Below are positions 34,693 through 46,416 of a stretch of DNA of 64,000 bases, piece after piece. The translations under genes were made by a program, and so were the position numbers. Source of the stretch: Apiosordaria backusii (Eukaryota; Ascomycota; Sordariomycetes; Sordariales; Lasiosphaeriaceae); the NCBI GenBank assembly GCA_030549205.1, contig JAUKTV010000007.1, positions 930,001-994,000 on the forward strand, in the 5' to 3' direction. Position 1 is the stretch's first letter. Every line of letters begins with the position of its first letter. The notes below the pieces were generated by a model. It searched no databases, had not been told where the DNA came from, and saw only the letters and a list, made by a program, of their open reading frames with translations.

Positions 34693-35428
34693 TGAGAGAT
34701 ATCGGGGACCTGATTATGGCGTTGGAGAACAGACGGTTTCTGAACAAGGTTCTGGCTAGGAGGAGGATGTCTGTGTCGCGGCGGCCACGGGGCGTCGATG
34801 GCGTGTTACCCCTCAAGATACGTCAAACAGGCTCTCAGATCCATCTGATGGTACAAATCTCAATCTGTCCGGGCAATTTAGTGGAGTGGACCGACGTTAA
34901 AACTGTTTTGGGACCAGGAACAGAACATGGCATTCACATTTCGAGATGGAATTTGATCAATTGAGGCTCAACGACGCGAAATGCAACATTTCGACACCCC
35001 TGCAAACGTTGACAGCCCACCCCGCGCCATTCCGGCAGGCAACGTACCCCTGAATTCATTCCCCACCCGCCTCCCGCAGGTCTCTCCATTGGCCAACACA
35101 GAATCCATGATGGTGGTTATGAGACAACTGAATGAGACAATATGAATAGATATCACGTACCTACGCCAAAGATATCGACTGTTCTCTTGCATAACACCAT
35201 CACCCAATCCAGCCAAACAGTTATCTCACCAACTGCCGAGCCCATCTGTCCTTCCCCAGTAGGAACCTCCCGCAAAACGGTGTAAACCCACGCTAGGCGA
35301 AAAGGGGAAGGCGTCCAGGAACACCCTGGGGAATGGGGATCGGACACGCTCAGCTCCACCCGTCTCGAACAGTCGCCGGTCCTCCACGACGAACGAACCA
35401 CCTGCTGCCCACAGCGTACGCTGTGTTG
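34693..35428. promoter_or_regulatory. Divergent interval, 33343 gene and ZRG17-like gene
   Basis: 736 bp between two divergent starts. No distinct motif or repeat is seen. Confidence 0.4.
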
Positions 35429-37130
35429 ATGGCTCCAGGTCCCAAGTCTCTTCAACCTCCAGGGACACCGCCGACGCCGGTTTTTGCTACCGGTCAACAG
35501 GGCGAGCCCTCTTTCCACTTTGTTTGTGACGATTTTGATCTGGACCAGCAACAGTCAGATCAAAATCATCCAAACAACAACCCCGAGGGAACTATCCGAA
35601 CACAACCCCCGGAAGTTGCGCCCTTTCCATCCCCCGGTCACCAGTACCTCGCACCCTCCCCACGAAGCAGTCCTGCCGCCTTCCTCGATCCTTACTCTCA
35701 CCACCAAACGTCACTGCGTCCGCCGACACCAGACCATCTCTTCAACAGCATGTCGTCCGAGGGCGGTCTTGCCGCTAACGGCGGCGATGCGCCTGCCTTG
35801 AAGAACCCCTTCAACTTCCAAACCCAAATCATATCCTCCGGTCCCGTCAAATCCGTATGCCTTTCCCCCCAATATCCTCCCCATTTTCTCTCCCTAACAG
35901 CCCTCAGAACATCGGCCAAAGACGCGGCCACAGATACAAGCACTCCTCCATCTCAGCCACCCACCAAATCTTCCAAGAACCACCCCCCGACCACCCCCCG
36001 TCCTCCCCGCCTCCCTTCCCATCCCAACCCTCCGCGAAGCCTGGTCCAGCATGCAGCGCGATCAAAAAGCCCGGCTATGGTGGTGCTCCCTCCACGCCCT
36101 CATCGCCCTCTACGTCTTCCTCTCCGCCGAAGGCTCCCTCGCCATGACCGCCCTATCCCACCTAGTCTTCTTCGACGTTGGCTCCGCCGCCGTCTGCGTG
36201 GCAGTCGACGTCCTCGGCAACTTTGAAGTATGGCGCCGCTCCTCCATCCGGCACCCCTTTGGCCTTCAACGCGCCGAGGTCTTAGCCGGGTTCGCCATGT
36301 CCGTCTTTTTGGTGTTTGGCGGCTTCGATCTCATCTCGCACTCGTTAAAAGACGTCCTTGAATCCGTCGGCCATCACGAATCCCACCACCCCGTTTCCTC
36401 CTCAGATACCCAACCTTCTGGACACGGGCATGGCCACGGAACGAGGTACATACCCCCCGGCACGCTCGACTTCGCCTCCTTTGCGGCATTCATCTCGACA
36501 TTGGTCTCGGCATACGGCCTGCGAAACCACGGGCGGATCCGCAGGGTTATGCGCGTTCCTTTGCCTTACCTCTCTTCTTTGCTGCCAGAAGCAGCCATTT
36601 TGGCTAACCCCTTTCATTTCCTGACGCTCTTCTTCTCGGGCATCATGCTTGTATTACCACTAGTCTACATCCCGCATATTATCTGGCTTGACCGCCTCAT
36701 TTGCGCGACGATTTCACTCAGCATGTTTTTCCTGGGGACGAGGTTGGCAGTGGGGCAGGGGTTTATGCTCTTGATGAGTTACAACCACGTCTCCTCCTCC
36801 CCCTCGGCCTCACAAAAGTCCTCCTCGGGTAAAGAGAGCTCGGGAGTGGCGAGCGTGATTAGAGAGATTGAATCTGAACCTCAAGTAGCGAGGGTGGAAG
36901 AGGCGCAGTTTTGGCAGGTGCATTATGGGCTGGCGATGGCGAATCTAAAGGTGTTGGTCAAGAATGGGAATACCGGTGGTGGGGGGATGGGAGGGGGGGA
37001 AAGAGATGGGGCGATTAGTCAGTTGAGGGGGAGGTTGGCGAGGGTGGTGCAGAATCGGTTGGGGGAGGGGTATGGGAGGGGGGGAAGTTTGAGGTGGGAG
37101 GTTACTGTGCAGATGAGTACTGCTGATTGA
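35429..37130 (+). CDS. ZRG17: ZRG17-type cation diffusion facilitator, apparent -1 frameshift
   Basis: Exon 1 (35429-35854) encodes a Pro-rich cytosolic N terminus ending ISSGPVKS. The next exon in the conserved frame starts at 35908 and reads NIGQRRGHRYKHSSISATHQ, then QEPPP, a strongly conserved Zrg17 segment. The following conserved part (PASLPIPTLREAW, RDQKARLWWCSLHALIALYV, then membrane spans) lies one base back. A C is therefore apparently missing from one of the C6 runs at 35983-35988 or 35994-35999. An acceptor at 35900 would keep a single open frame (about 551 residues) but loses the conserved segment. The rest has about six membrane spans, with GLQRAEVLAGFAMSVFLVFGGFD typical of CDF proteins. 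Yeast Zrg17 pairs with Msc2 to bring zinc into the ER. The C-terminal cytosolic part is Gly-rich. Confidence 0.85.
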
Positions 37131-37612
37131 GGTAGTCAGGGAGACAAGAAGGAAAAGGGAAGTCAGGGGGGGCAAGAAAGTGTATATAGTTTTCTACTCT
37201 TGGGGTTGAGGGCGTTATGGGATTTTTGGTACTTACCAAGGGTTATGTTGGATGATACCTTGTTTTACGTATTTGAAAGTTACATGGTATGATTTTTGGA
37301 CCACAGTTACCCCTGATTCCATGGAATATTGATCCCTAAGTTGGGTTATATATGTTGTCGAAAAATACGGGTATACATCCAGAGCTCAACAAAAATGCGT
37401 GTAAAATGTGAAAATATTCAAAGTTGATTACAAAATTCCTACAACAAAGGTATCCGATCCGCTCCCCCCAACAATTCCCCCAAACCTGCTAGCCAAACGC
37501 CTGAACGAAGATGACTTTAACTCCGCTGTGCTCCGTATGTTATCCTGTAGAAGTACCCAATCCCACACCGAAACACCATGCCGAAACTCACAAGAACCCA
37601 ACAAAAAAAGGT
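37131..37612. other. Convergent 3' interval, ZRG17-like gene and DUG3
   Basis: 3' flanks of converging genes, A/T-rich in the middle. Nothing else is seen. Confidence 0.5.
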
Positions 37613-39327
37613 CTACCGCAAAGCCAACTCAGGAAACATCCTCGCAATCTTATCCGGGTTCCCATACTCTGTCCTCGCCGGCTCCGGTGTAACAGGACTC
37701 GTATCGCTCAGATACGGCCCCAGCATCCCCGCGTGGCCCCCCGCATCCACCGCGCTCAAACTCGCCCTCTTCTTCTTGATATTACCCTGCGCCGGCGCCG
37801 CCCGCACAGAAGAAGTAGGCACCTCTGGTGCTGCTGTTGTCGGGGCTGGCGGCGGCGGGGCATCACCATTGCTACTACTGGCCCCGAGTGTAGAGCTCGA
37901 CTCGGAATGCGACAGCGGTGTCCGTGTTCTAGGGACGGAAGAGCTGCTTTCTTGGCGGGTAAAGGGAAAAGTAGGGATCGTTGGGCCGAGCAGGCGTTTC
38001 TGAGGGTGGTTTTGCTCTGGTTTACTGCTGGGATGAGGGTTGTAAGATGGGCCGTAGGAAGTTGGAGTGGAGATGGAGGGGATGGGTCCTGATATGCCAG
38101 CTCGTAAGGAGTTCTTTTCGTTGGCGGAGAGACCTCTTGCGCGGACAAAGGCGGCTGAGCGGCGGTGTTGGGGGTTGCGGTCGTAGTATTGGTCTTTGAT
38201 GGGATGAACCATTACCGTCTGATTGTGTATTGTGAGGATGGAGTTGGTTGGGACGTTGACCCAGTTTTCTGGCACGGACATGGTTAGTTTTGAACCTTGA
38301 TGTTTTTTTCTGGGGGAGAGTTGGGATATGTACCTCTTTCGAAGGATAGGGGTTCACTGGCTACTAGCACCACGTCTGCCCCTTTGTCGCTTCGCTCCAT
38401 CTGGTAGTCCCGTTTGTCCGGGGTGGGGGCTCTGGTTTCCCAGAGCGTGCCAGAGGAATAATATAAGCTGGCAGCTTCATCTGAGGCACTGCCTACGTAG
38501 CGGGTGCAGATGACGCTGTGCCCGTCCGACACGGCAAAGTTGAGGAGACTTCGGGTATCGACGTTCTCGGCGTGGATCACGCTCTCGGGGATGTTGTCGA
38601 TCAGTTCGTTGATGATGGCAATCGTCTTCAGCATCGCCTTTCTGAGGACCGTTGGCCCAAATCCTTCTTCTGGCTGGGAGCTGGGGTCGTGTCCCATGCG
38701 CTCGAGTGTGTCCAAGAACAGGGCAAAGGCCCATTCACTGTCGGTACCTCCAACTACGCCCAGATACCACTTGTCGGCTAACCGTTCACCGAGCCTCCTC
38801 TTGATCTGCTTCCAACCGCCAATTCCGCCATTGTGCATCCAAATCAGGCTGCCGTGGGAGAAAGGGTGGCAATTGTCCTCGCTCAGTGAGCCCTCGGTGG
38901 TTGCGCGAACATGAGCGAAGATAAGGTGTGAGGCTGTTTTAGAGGCCAAACGTTGGAGGTTGACGCAGTTCCACGCGGGAGTGGTCGAGGTGAACAGGCA
39001 GGGCGCAGCGCCCAGCTTGGGGTCTGTGTAGAAGCCTATGCCAAACCCGTCGGCATTGTTCTGGCCACGTCGAGTATCCTATGAGTCGTGTGAGTTCATG
39101 TTTCCCCCAACATCTAGCTCGCTCGTGGTGGTACTCACAAGTCGGAGGCGTGAGTCAAATGACTGCTTGAGGATCGAGTGCGCTGGGTCGAGGACAAGCT
39201 TCGAGAGCAAGATCTCGTCGCTCCCTTTGTAAACCTGAGCAATAGATAGAGTATGTTAGCGCGCCCCTTCTTCATTGAAACATCAGGATATGTGGCGCAT
39301 GTCATGGCATACCAGGAACCGGCACAT
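37613..39327 (-). CDS. DUG3: DUG3-type class II glutamine amidotransferase
   Basis: Four exons (39327-39313, 39234-39139, 39078-38334, 38268-37613) encode about 503 residues. The first exon is only 15 nt and gives MCRFL; Cys2 is the N-terminal nucleophile of class II (Ntn) amidotransferases. Conserved blocks follow: GQNNADGFGIGFYTDPKLG, FAHVRATTEGSLSEDNCHPF, WMHNGGIGGW and GGTDSEWAFALFLDTLERMG. This matches Dug3, which with Dug2 forms the cytosolic enzyme that cleaves the gamma-glutamyl bond of glutathione. The catalytic part ends near residue 310. The remaining roughly 190 residues are Ser/Pro-rich, probably disordered, and absent from the shorter yeast protein (about 357 residues). Confidence 0.92.
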
Positions 39328-40842
39328 GGTGATGGCGCCCAGGACGGAGCGGGCCGGTGATTGCTCGGATTGGGCGACTGATCGATACTATCGGGACTTG
39401 CTGGGCTGAGGCCGGGGATTCAATCGATAAATCGGGAGCAATTGCAGAAGTGGCTTGGGGACGAGATAGTTGTTGCGAATCGCTGCAGGAAAGCGAATCG
39501 GGGGTGGTCTGACAGCCTATTATGGAAGAGACGAGACGGGTTGGGACAGCAGTGGACAGTCACTCGAGGCAAGTCCCCTGGCCACAGGGCTGACGAAATC
39601 GGTCAATCTGATGGCGGAACGAACCCGCCCATCTTAGCGCGCTACCTAAACTCTGGGGTGCATGCTGAGATAAACCGCTGTAACGGCCCTACCAGGACGT
39701 CTGTGTTTGATCCAAAGAGGCGGTATGAGCCTAAAATTGCCCTGGGCTGTGTTGAAATATTTTCTCATGCACGGTAGTTAGGTAGAGTCATAGTGTTTTG
39801 GTAGAGGCCAGCCCAGCTCATCCTGTACCTCGCTATCGCAAGACCCTGGGTTCTGGATCTTCAACTGGGCCAATGCTGGTTCATCTTATCGGTCCCCTTA
39901 TCACCTGTTTGCCTTTCGACATCCAGACCTACGAGGACTTTTGCCCGAACAAGGCCTCAGGAATTTTTTGCAACACCTCTGTTTGTTTCGCCGATGTCGC
40001 CTTCCAAACAAACACTACCCCGTATATCATCCTGTCAACGGTAATTTGCTTGATGCTGTCAACTTCCCGGCAACGTACGCGGCAAGGCCCAGACTCATCA
40101 GAGTCTCAGGCCAGGATTATGATTTTGTCTCTCAGCGTTTTCGGAGGCCCTCAATGACGTGCTCTGGGTGCTCCAGCCGACGAGGCCGATTATCTGTACA
40201 GTTCACACCCTGAAAGATTGTTAGCGCGGAACCACGACAGGGATCATATCCTAATTTTCAACAACATACAACTTTTGCCTTAAGAACACTATAATAATAT
40301 ACTTAACTTGATAATATAAAAAGGATAGTTAAAATTAACTATATAGTACACTTTTTTCCTGGTTAAAATTAGTGGTTATTGAAATACAATCGCTTTTTTA
40401 GGGTGGAGCTGATCTTAAAGTCTCATGCTAACAATATTTCAGGGGTTGAAGTGTATTATTAAAATGTTTTTGACTTGCCTCTTCCAAATCATCAAAACTC
40501 CTAACAAAATGGGCATTCATACAGTTGAAGGCAAAATGATGCCTGACCTGATCCTTGCACATCGTGTGCCACCCAAGAATTCAGGGTCATGCGATTAAGC
40601 CATCTTTGCTGAGGGGCATGTGGCGGAAATGCAATATTTCGCCCTCCAGTGTCACCGTCCGCCGTGGGGTGGGTCTTGGCAACCCCAAATGCAAGCCCAA
40701 AGACCGCGGTCCAAATCACCCATCGCCCATTTTATGCACCTCAACCCCTCTGAACCATCAGAAACACTTCCACTGCCTGCGGACCCGACACCTGCCCTCG
40801 ACAGCTTCGTATGCGTTCTAGCAAACAGAACCCGCGTTTACC
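39328..40842. promoter_or_regulatory. Divergent 1.5 kb interval, DUG3 and MGM1
   Basis: Contains a sharply AT-rich island at about 40240-40480, listed separately. The rest has no convincing gene. Confidence 0.45.
40240..40480. other. AT-rich island
   Basis: About 240 bp far richer in A and T than its flanks, with many TA steps and repeated GTTAAAATTA cores (about 40328-40337 and 40361-40370). It may be a short decayed mobile-element remnant mutated by RIP, or an AT-rich spacer. No terminal repeats or coding remnant can be made out. Confidence 0.5.
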
Positions 40843-43750
40843 ATGAGCGCACAGCTCCGCGCCGCCGGGGCCATTGCCCCCGCCGCCCGTCGCGTCAGTC
40901 TGCGAGCCGTCCGCCAGTTCCATCAGCTGCCCACCGGCGGTATCCAGAGAGCCGACCTGGCCGCCCGTGATCTTCGGAGGTCTGTGCAGTTCCCGGCCAA
41001 GCTGTACCACAATGCCGTGATGGTGCGGAACGTCTCGTTTGTCCGCCTGCTCCCCAAGCTGGCTGTCAAGTTCGTCAGGATCCCCGCTCTTTTTGGTGGG
41101 CTGATGTTGGGTGCTGTGGGATGGATACAGTATCAGGCTATCCGTAAGCAACCTTGACGATACGGAAATCAAAGCTGGATAAAGGCTAACACGATGTAGA
41201 GCTGGGTAACTCTGCCCAAGAAATGTACGGAAATGTAAAGACTACTGTGACGGATACCGCCTTTGCCATATGGGGAACCGCTGCGGATATCGCCAACCAA
41301 ACCAAGAAAGGATTCAACGAGAAGAAGGGCCAGTTTACGATGCCAGAATGGCTGGACAATATTATGAAGGGAGAGGGCCTCGCTGGGGAAGGTGGCTCTG
41401 GAGGACCAAATGGTGGGCGGGAACCCCCAAAGCAATCCAGAGTGGCCGGCGGTGCTGCTGCCGCAGGAGCTTCGGCCGCAGCATATGGTTATGGAGCCGC
41501 TGATGAGGAGGACGACCGTTCCCCCGAGGAGGTTGTCAAGGACGACCATATGATGTACATCACGAAGCGGATGATCGAGATCCGAAACCTCCTCTCGCGG
41601 GTTGGGCAGTCAAGCAGCGTCACCCTGCCGTCCATTGTTGTTATCGGTTCACAGTCCTCTGGCAAGAGCTCAGTACTGGAGGCCATCGTTGGCCACGAGT
41701 TTCTGCCCAAGGGAAGCAACATGATCACTCGGCGCCCAATCGAGCTCACCCTTGTGAACGACCCTCAAGCGAAAGTCGACTATGGCGAGTTCCCTGACCT
41801 CGGCCTTGCGAGGGTCACCGATTTCTCTTTGATTCAAAAGACCTTGACTGAGCTCAACCAGTCTGTTCCAGAGTCTCAGTGTGTGTCTGACGACCCCATC
41901 CGGCTTACTATTCACTCACCCAGAGTTCCGGATCTCTCGCTGATTGATCTTCCTGGTTACATTCAAGTCGCCGGAGAGAACCAGCCCCGGGAGCTGAAGC
42001 GCAAGATCTCTGAACTTTGCGACAAGTACATCCGTGGTCCCAACATCATCTTGGCCATTTCTGCTGCTGATACCGATTTGGCCAACTCTACTGCCCTGCA
42101 AGCCAGCCGCAGGGTCGACCCGAGAGGCGAGCGTACAATTGGTGTTATTACCAAGATGGATCTTGTAGATCCAGAGAAGGGTGCCGCCATTCTCGGCGAC
42201 AAACAGTACCCTCTCCGGTTGGGTTATGTCGGTGTCATCTCGAAAATGCCCGTTCAGACTGGTGGTCTCTTCAGGAGAGAGAGCAGCAGCCTCCTGGCCA
42301 GCATCAACAAGAACGAAAAGGCCTTCTTTAACTCGCATCCTGAAGAGTTTGGTCCCAACTCGGGGGCCAGCACGGGCACTATCACGCTGCGCAAGAAGCT
42401 GATGCATGTGTTGGAGCAGCAAATGTCGTCCAAGTTGACAGAGACGACTGACGCCATCACGCGTGAGCTCGAGGAGACAACATATCAGTTCAAAGTCCAG
42501 TACAACGAGCAGCCCATGAGTGCCGAGTCTTACCTTGCTGCTAGCCTGGATGACTTTAAGCACCAGTTCCACAACTTTGCCAACACCTTCGGCCGCCAGC
42601 AGCTGCTTGAGCTCCTAAAGGAAGCTCTGGACCAAAAAGTGCTCGATCAGCTCGCTGCGAGGTACTGGAACAAGCCCATCGAGGATCTCTTTATCGCCCC
42701 AGTCGAGGTCGATAGTCTTGTCGACCTGCCAAAGGCTGACCCCAAGTCACCCTACTGGCACCGCCAGCTTGACACGGCTTGCTCCGGTCTTACCCGCCTT
42801 GGTGTCGGCCGTCTTGCCGCTGCCGTCGCCTCCAACGCCGTTCAAGCCAACATTGACAAGCTGCTTGACAAGTCCTCCTTTGCTAAGCACCCCTCTGCCC
42901 GCCAAGTTATCAGCGAGGCTGCCGCTACTGTCCTTGCCGACCGCGCGTATGCCACCAGCGATGGTATCGAAATCTCGCTGAAGCCGTACAAGTTTGACCC
43001 TGATATCCAGCCCAACGAGTGGGAGAAGGGTAGGGAGCATGTAGTTGGCGTCCTTCAGGGCGAGCTGGAGCAGTGCCAGAATGCGATCAAGAGCCTGGAG
43101 AACTCGGTGGGAGGGAGGAAGAAGCTGAGGGAGGTGATGAGCTTTGTGGACAAGGCGAGGAAGGGGGAGATCATCATTGAGGGTGATCACCCCAGTGGAG
43201 CTGGTGGGTTTAGTGCGGCGTTGCTTGCGAGAGGTAGGTTCTTTGTTCCCTATTTTCACCCGTCTTACGAGATTCCTAACGACAGTTTCCAGGCCGCGAA
43301 GCCGTCTTCCTCCGCGACCGCGCCGACATCATCAACATGCGAATCGTGGCCTCCAAGTCGAGAAAGTGCAAGTCGCTCGAGAACAAGTACTATTGCCCAG
43401 AGGTTTTCCTCGATGCCGTGGCGACAAAGCTCGCTCAGACTGCGGTGTTGTTCCTGAATGTGGAAATGCTGAATGATTTCTATCATCGCTTTCCCAGGGA
43501 GGTGGAGACGAAGCTGAACGAGTACATGAACAGTCACGGCGGTAATGGGCTGGAGAAATTTGCGAGAGAGGACCCGAAGATTAGGAGGCATCTGGACTTG
43601 GTGCAGAGGAAGGAGCTGCTGGAGCTGGTGCTGATGAAGATTCAGGATTTGCACAGATTTGATGCGTCAGGGAATGTGAAGCCGGATAGGGATTATTTGC
43701 AGAGGGGGAAGAATGGGAGGCAAGGGCAGAGGGGGAGGTGGGCGTTTTAG
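40843..43750 (+). CDS. MGM1: Mitochondrial dynamin-like GTPase MGM1
   Basis: Three exons (40843-41143, 41200-43233, 43293-43750) encode 930 residues. The first 60 residues are basic and lack acids, as in a mitochondrial presequence. A membrane span follows (IPALFGGLMLGAVGWIQYQAI, about residues 81-101). An Ala/Gly-rich segment (GGAAAAGASAAAYGYG, about 190-205) could serve as the second, rhomboid-cleaved region. The dynamin GTPase domain has G1 GSQSSGKSS (about 250-258), G3 DLPG (about 350) and G4 TKMD (about 418). Middle and GED-like helices follow to the C terminus. Mgm1/OPA1 works in the intermembrane space in inner-membrane fusion and cristae shape. The frame across both introns is clean. 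Confidence 0.95.
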
Positions 43751-44746
43751 GGGAACGTAGGGGGATAAAAGGGGAAGGTGGATGTTTTACGGGGACTTGG
43801 GGGTGGTAAAAGGTGAAGATGAACGTGAGGGTGAAGGGTACATGGGGTATGGATGGCAGGAATGGGAAAGGGTAAGGAAAGATGGGAGGCTAGGCGTCAA
43901 CAAATCGTTGGTTGGTTTTCCCCTGTTATTATGATGATGGGAGAATGGGTGTTGATTGGAGTTTTTGCAATGGCTTCTTTTTTTTTTTTTTTTTTTGGTT
44001 TGAACGAGCCAAGTAAACTTGGGAAATGAATGATGCTTTGGAGTTTTTCTATATAAAGTTCTGTCGTTTAGAACGTTTCAAAACAGGTAGGTAGGTAGAG
44101 TGCTGTGAGAATTACCCCTCTCGTTTTATATGTGGATTTTTTGGTCAAAGTTGCCGATGTTGTCTATGGATGGTGATCAGGACAAGGCAAGTTGAAGGTA
44201 AGACAAGCAGATAAAAGAGGGCCCTCGGGGGACACAACTTGACCATAGTTGTCTTCGCGCTCTTCTCCAGATCCAGGAGCCGAGACACAAGCAGTGATTA
44301 TGTGTGTCATGGAATTGTGTCTTGCAGTACCAGGCACTCGGGCGTTTATTGCGAACAAATTGATGATGCGGGTTCCAATGCCGAGGAGTCTCCGGTTTAT
44401 CTCCTGCGGGGAAGCTGCCCACTTACCATACCTACAGATACTGCTCATCATGCTTGCTACATGGCGTAACGTAACGGATGAACCATTAACCGTTGATGAA
44501 CGAGTGAATGAGGGGTTCTCGGGGAGTGAGGGGTTGTCCATGACGTGCGGTTGATCGTTGGGGTGGATAGGGAGGTGGGAGGTGGGATGTGTATAAAGCT
44601 GGGTGCCAGTAGGACCGTTGGGGGGGTAGACAATTGGTTTTGGATAGCTTCATTTACTTGCCTACCTTTGTTTGGCTTGTCGATAAGAATCAGAACTTTC
44701 AATTGAATTGACTTCCGGGTTTGCATCATCAAGAATTACATCAAAC
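43751..44746. other. Interval between MGM1 and cyanase
   Basis: Contains the MGM1 3' flank with a run of 19 T (43978-43996) and a short GTAG repeat (44090-44099), then the cyanase promoter. No gene is seen. Confidence 0.5.
43978..43996 (+). repeat. T19 homopolymer
   Basis: Nineteen T residues in the MGM1 3' flank; the exact length is likely to be uncertain in sequencing. Confidence 0.8.
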
Positions 44747-45401
44747 ATGGCCGACTCAGCCCCTCGCCTCGCTGCTCTTGATGTAAGTCATTTCGTTCTT
44801 ACCTACCTACCTACCTAGGTATCAATCTACCTTCCACCCTCCCCTTTAACTTAATTTTAAATCTCTTCTTGTTAGGATTCAATCGTCTCCCGCCTCCCCT
44901 CCTACTCCCAATCCCTCTTTTCCGCCAAAACAGCCAAATCCCTCTCCTTCTCCCAGATCGCCACCGCGCTCAACCGCTCCGAGGTGGCAGTCGCGGCGCT
45001 GTTCTACGGGCAAGCGACAGCCTCGCTGGAGGATATTACCAAGTTGGCAGAGATCTTGGAGCTGCCGGAGGAGCAGCTGAGGAGGGATTTGGGGACGGGG
45101 TTTCCGGATCGGGGGAGGGCGGGGCCGATGCCGCCGGTTGAGCCGCTGATTTATCGGCTGTATGAGATTGTGCAGAACTATGGGTATGCGTTTAAGAGCG
45201 TGATGAATGAGAAGTTTGGGGATGGGATTATGAGCGCTATTTGCTTTGATACGAAGGTTGAGAAGGAGGTTGTGGAGGGGAGTGAGTGGGTTGTTATTAC
45301 GTTGAGGGGGAAGTGGTATGTCTTCTTCTTCACTATCTATCGGACTTTGGGATTTGGGGGTGGGGACTGACTTCTGCAGGTTGCCTTTTACGAGGTTTTA
45401 G
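44747..45401 (+). CDS. CYN1: Cyanate hydratase (cyanase)
   Basis: Three exons (44747-44782, 44876-45315, 45380-45401) encode 165 residues. The last exon adds only LPFTRF after GKW, the typical cyanase C terminus. The N-terminal part is helix-turn-helix-like (LSFSQIATALNRSEVAVAALFYGQA). The catalytic domain contains the Arg, Glu and Ser triad at about R106, E109 and S132 (LIYRLYEIVQ, GIMSAICFD), spaced as R96/E99/S122 in the E. coli enzyme. Cyanase converts cyanate and bicarbonate to ammonia and carbon dioxide, for detoxification and nitrogen supply in the cytosol. Intron 1 holds an ACCT repeat (44801-44817). It is not clustered with nitrogen genes here. Confidence 0.96.
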
Positions 45402-45876
45402 ATTGATGGGATGGGCAAGGGGGGCAGGAGGTAGGGAGATGGTCCCTCTTGTGAGATTTTCTAAGTGTTCAATGGCCACCATAGGCAGGAAGAGGAGGAT
45501 GTTAAGATGGTTGACTTGTGCCTGAGAGGGGACGATCAAGCGGCAAAGATCGAGATCTGGTTCCTGGCACATTTTTTGCAGTTTTTCTTTGACGGGGGTC
45601 AAGATGCTGTTCTAGACAGCGGTTGGAGAGAATATCATGGGGAAATTTCTGAGCTGGATTGTTTACTTGCTTTGAACGGCATGTCCGCACGAGAATATCA
45701 TGGGCAAATGTTTGGCTAGAATTGTTTACTCTCTTTCACCGGCCCGAGGCGACTACCGGCAACAAGGACTCGAGGCAAATATTTCTCAATGAATCTTGAC
45801 GATTTTCAGGACTAGATTCAAATTTTTTTGTTGAAGGTTGAGCCTGGAGCTGTTTGGCGGCAAGGGTGCGGGATCC

Positions 45877-46104
45877 ACAATACTAAGGGGCTCAGGGGGG
45901 AACAATATTAAGCTGGCCACCGCAGAACAGCTCTTTTGTTGATAGCTAGCAAACCAAAGACCGATTATTTTTTCAGAGATCAAACAGTTGCGGCTCCCAC
46001 GTTGAAACTACCCTTTCCCACGTGTCGAAGCTTTTCCTTGCCGTGCCCTTGCTGTGGTGCCTTTTTGTCTCTCGAGGGACAATAGTAAGGGGCACAATAC
46101 TAAC
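45877..46104 (+). promoter_or_regulatory. Four ACAATANTAA repeats upstream of the pheromone gene
   Basis: The 10-mer ACAATANTAA occurs at 45877, 45902, 46079 and 46094, all in the same orientation, 323-540 bp before the pheromone ATG. The copies at 45877 and 46079 extend to ACAATANTAAGGGGC. Four such copies in 230 bp are well above chance. ACAAT resembles the core bound by SRY/SOX-type HMG domains, the class of the mat a (MAT1-2) regulator. Binding by that regulator is inference. Confidence 0.5.
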
Positions 46105-46313
46105 AGCCGGCGCCTGATAGGTTTTACTCTATGATTCTCGAGTTGTTTGTCTGGAGATCAATGAATCTCCAGGGGAGACCATCTCGAGGATCAAAGAAAC
46201 GAACTTGGTCTGGCTTGTGATTCTGTGTCTGTGGCGGGTGGCCATGGAGGAAGACGGCCGTCTCAACACCAAGGCTCACAAGTTTGTATGACATCCAGTA
46301 GCCTCGAAAAAAG

Positions 46314-46320
46314 TATAAAA
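46314..46320 (+). promoter_or_regulatory. TATA box of the pheromone gene
   Basis: TATAAAA about 100 bp upstream of the start codon, in a region otherwise free of coding signals. It suits a strongly induced, cell-type-specific promoter. Confidence 0.6.
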
Positions 46321-46416
46321 CATGTCCTCCCCTCCTTCCTAAATCGAACTCTTTTTTTTTCCTCATCCGCATTCACTTCTGAACATTTCCAGAAAAAACA
46401 AAAACCAACAATCAAA

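Larger units (their letters stand above)
45402..46416. promoter_or_regulatory. Upstream region of the pheromone gene
   Basis: About 1 kb with no gene. It carries four copies of ACAATANTAA and a TATA box, both listed separately. Confidence 0.55.
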
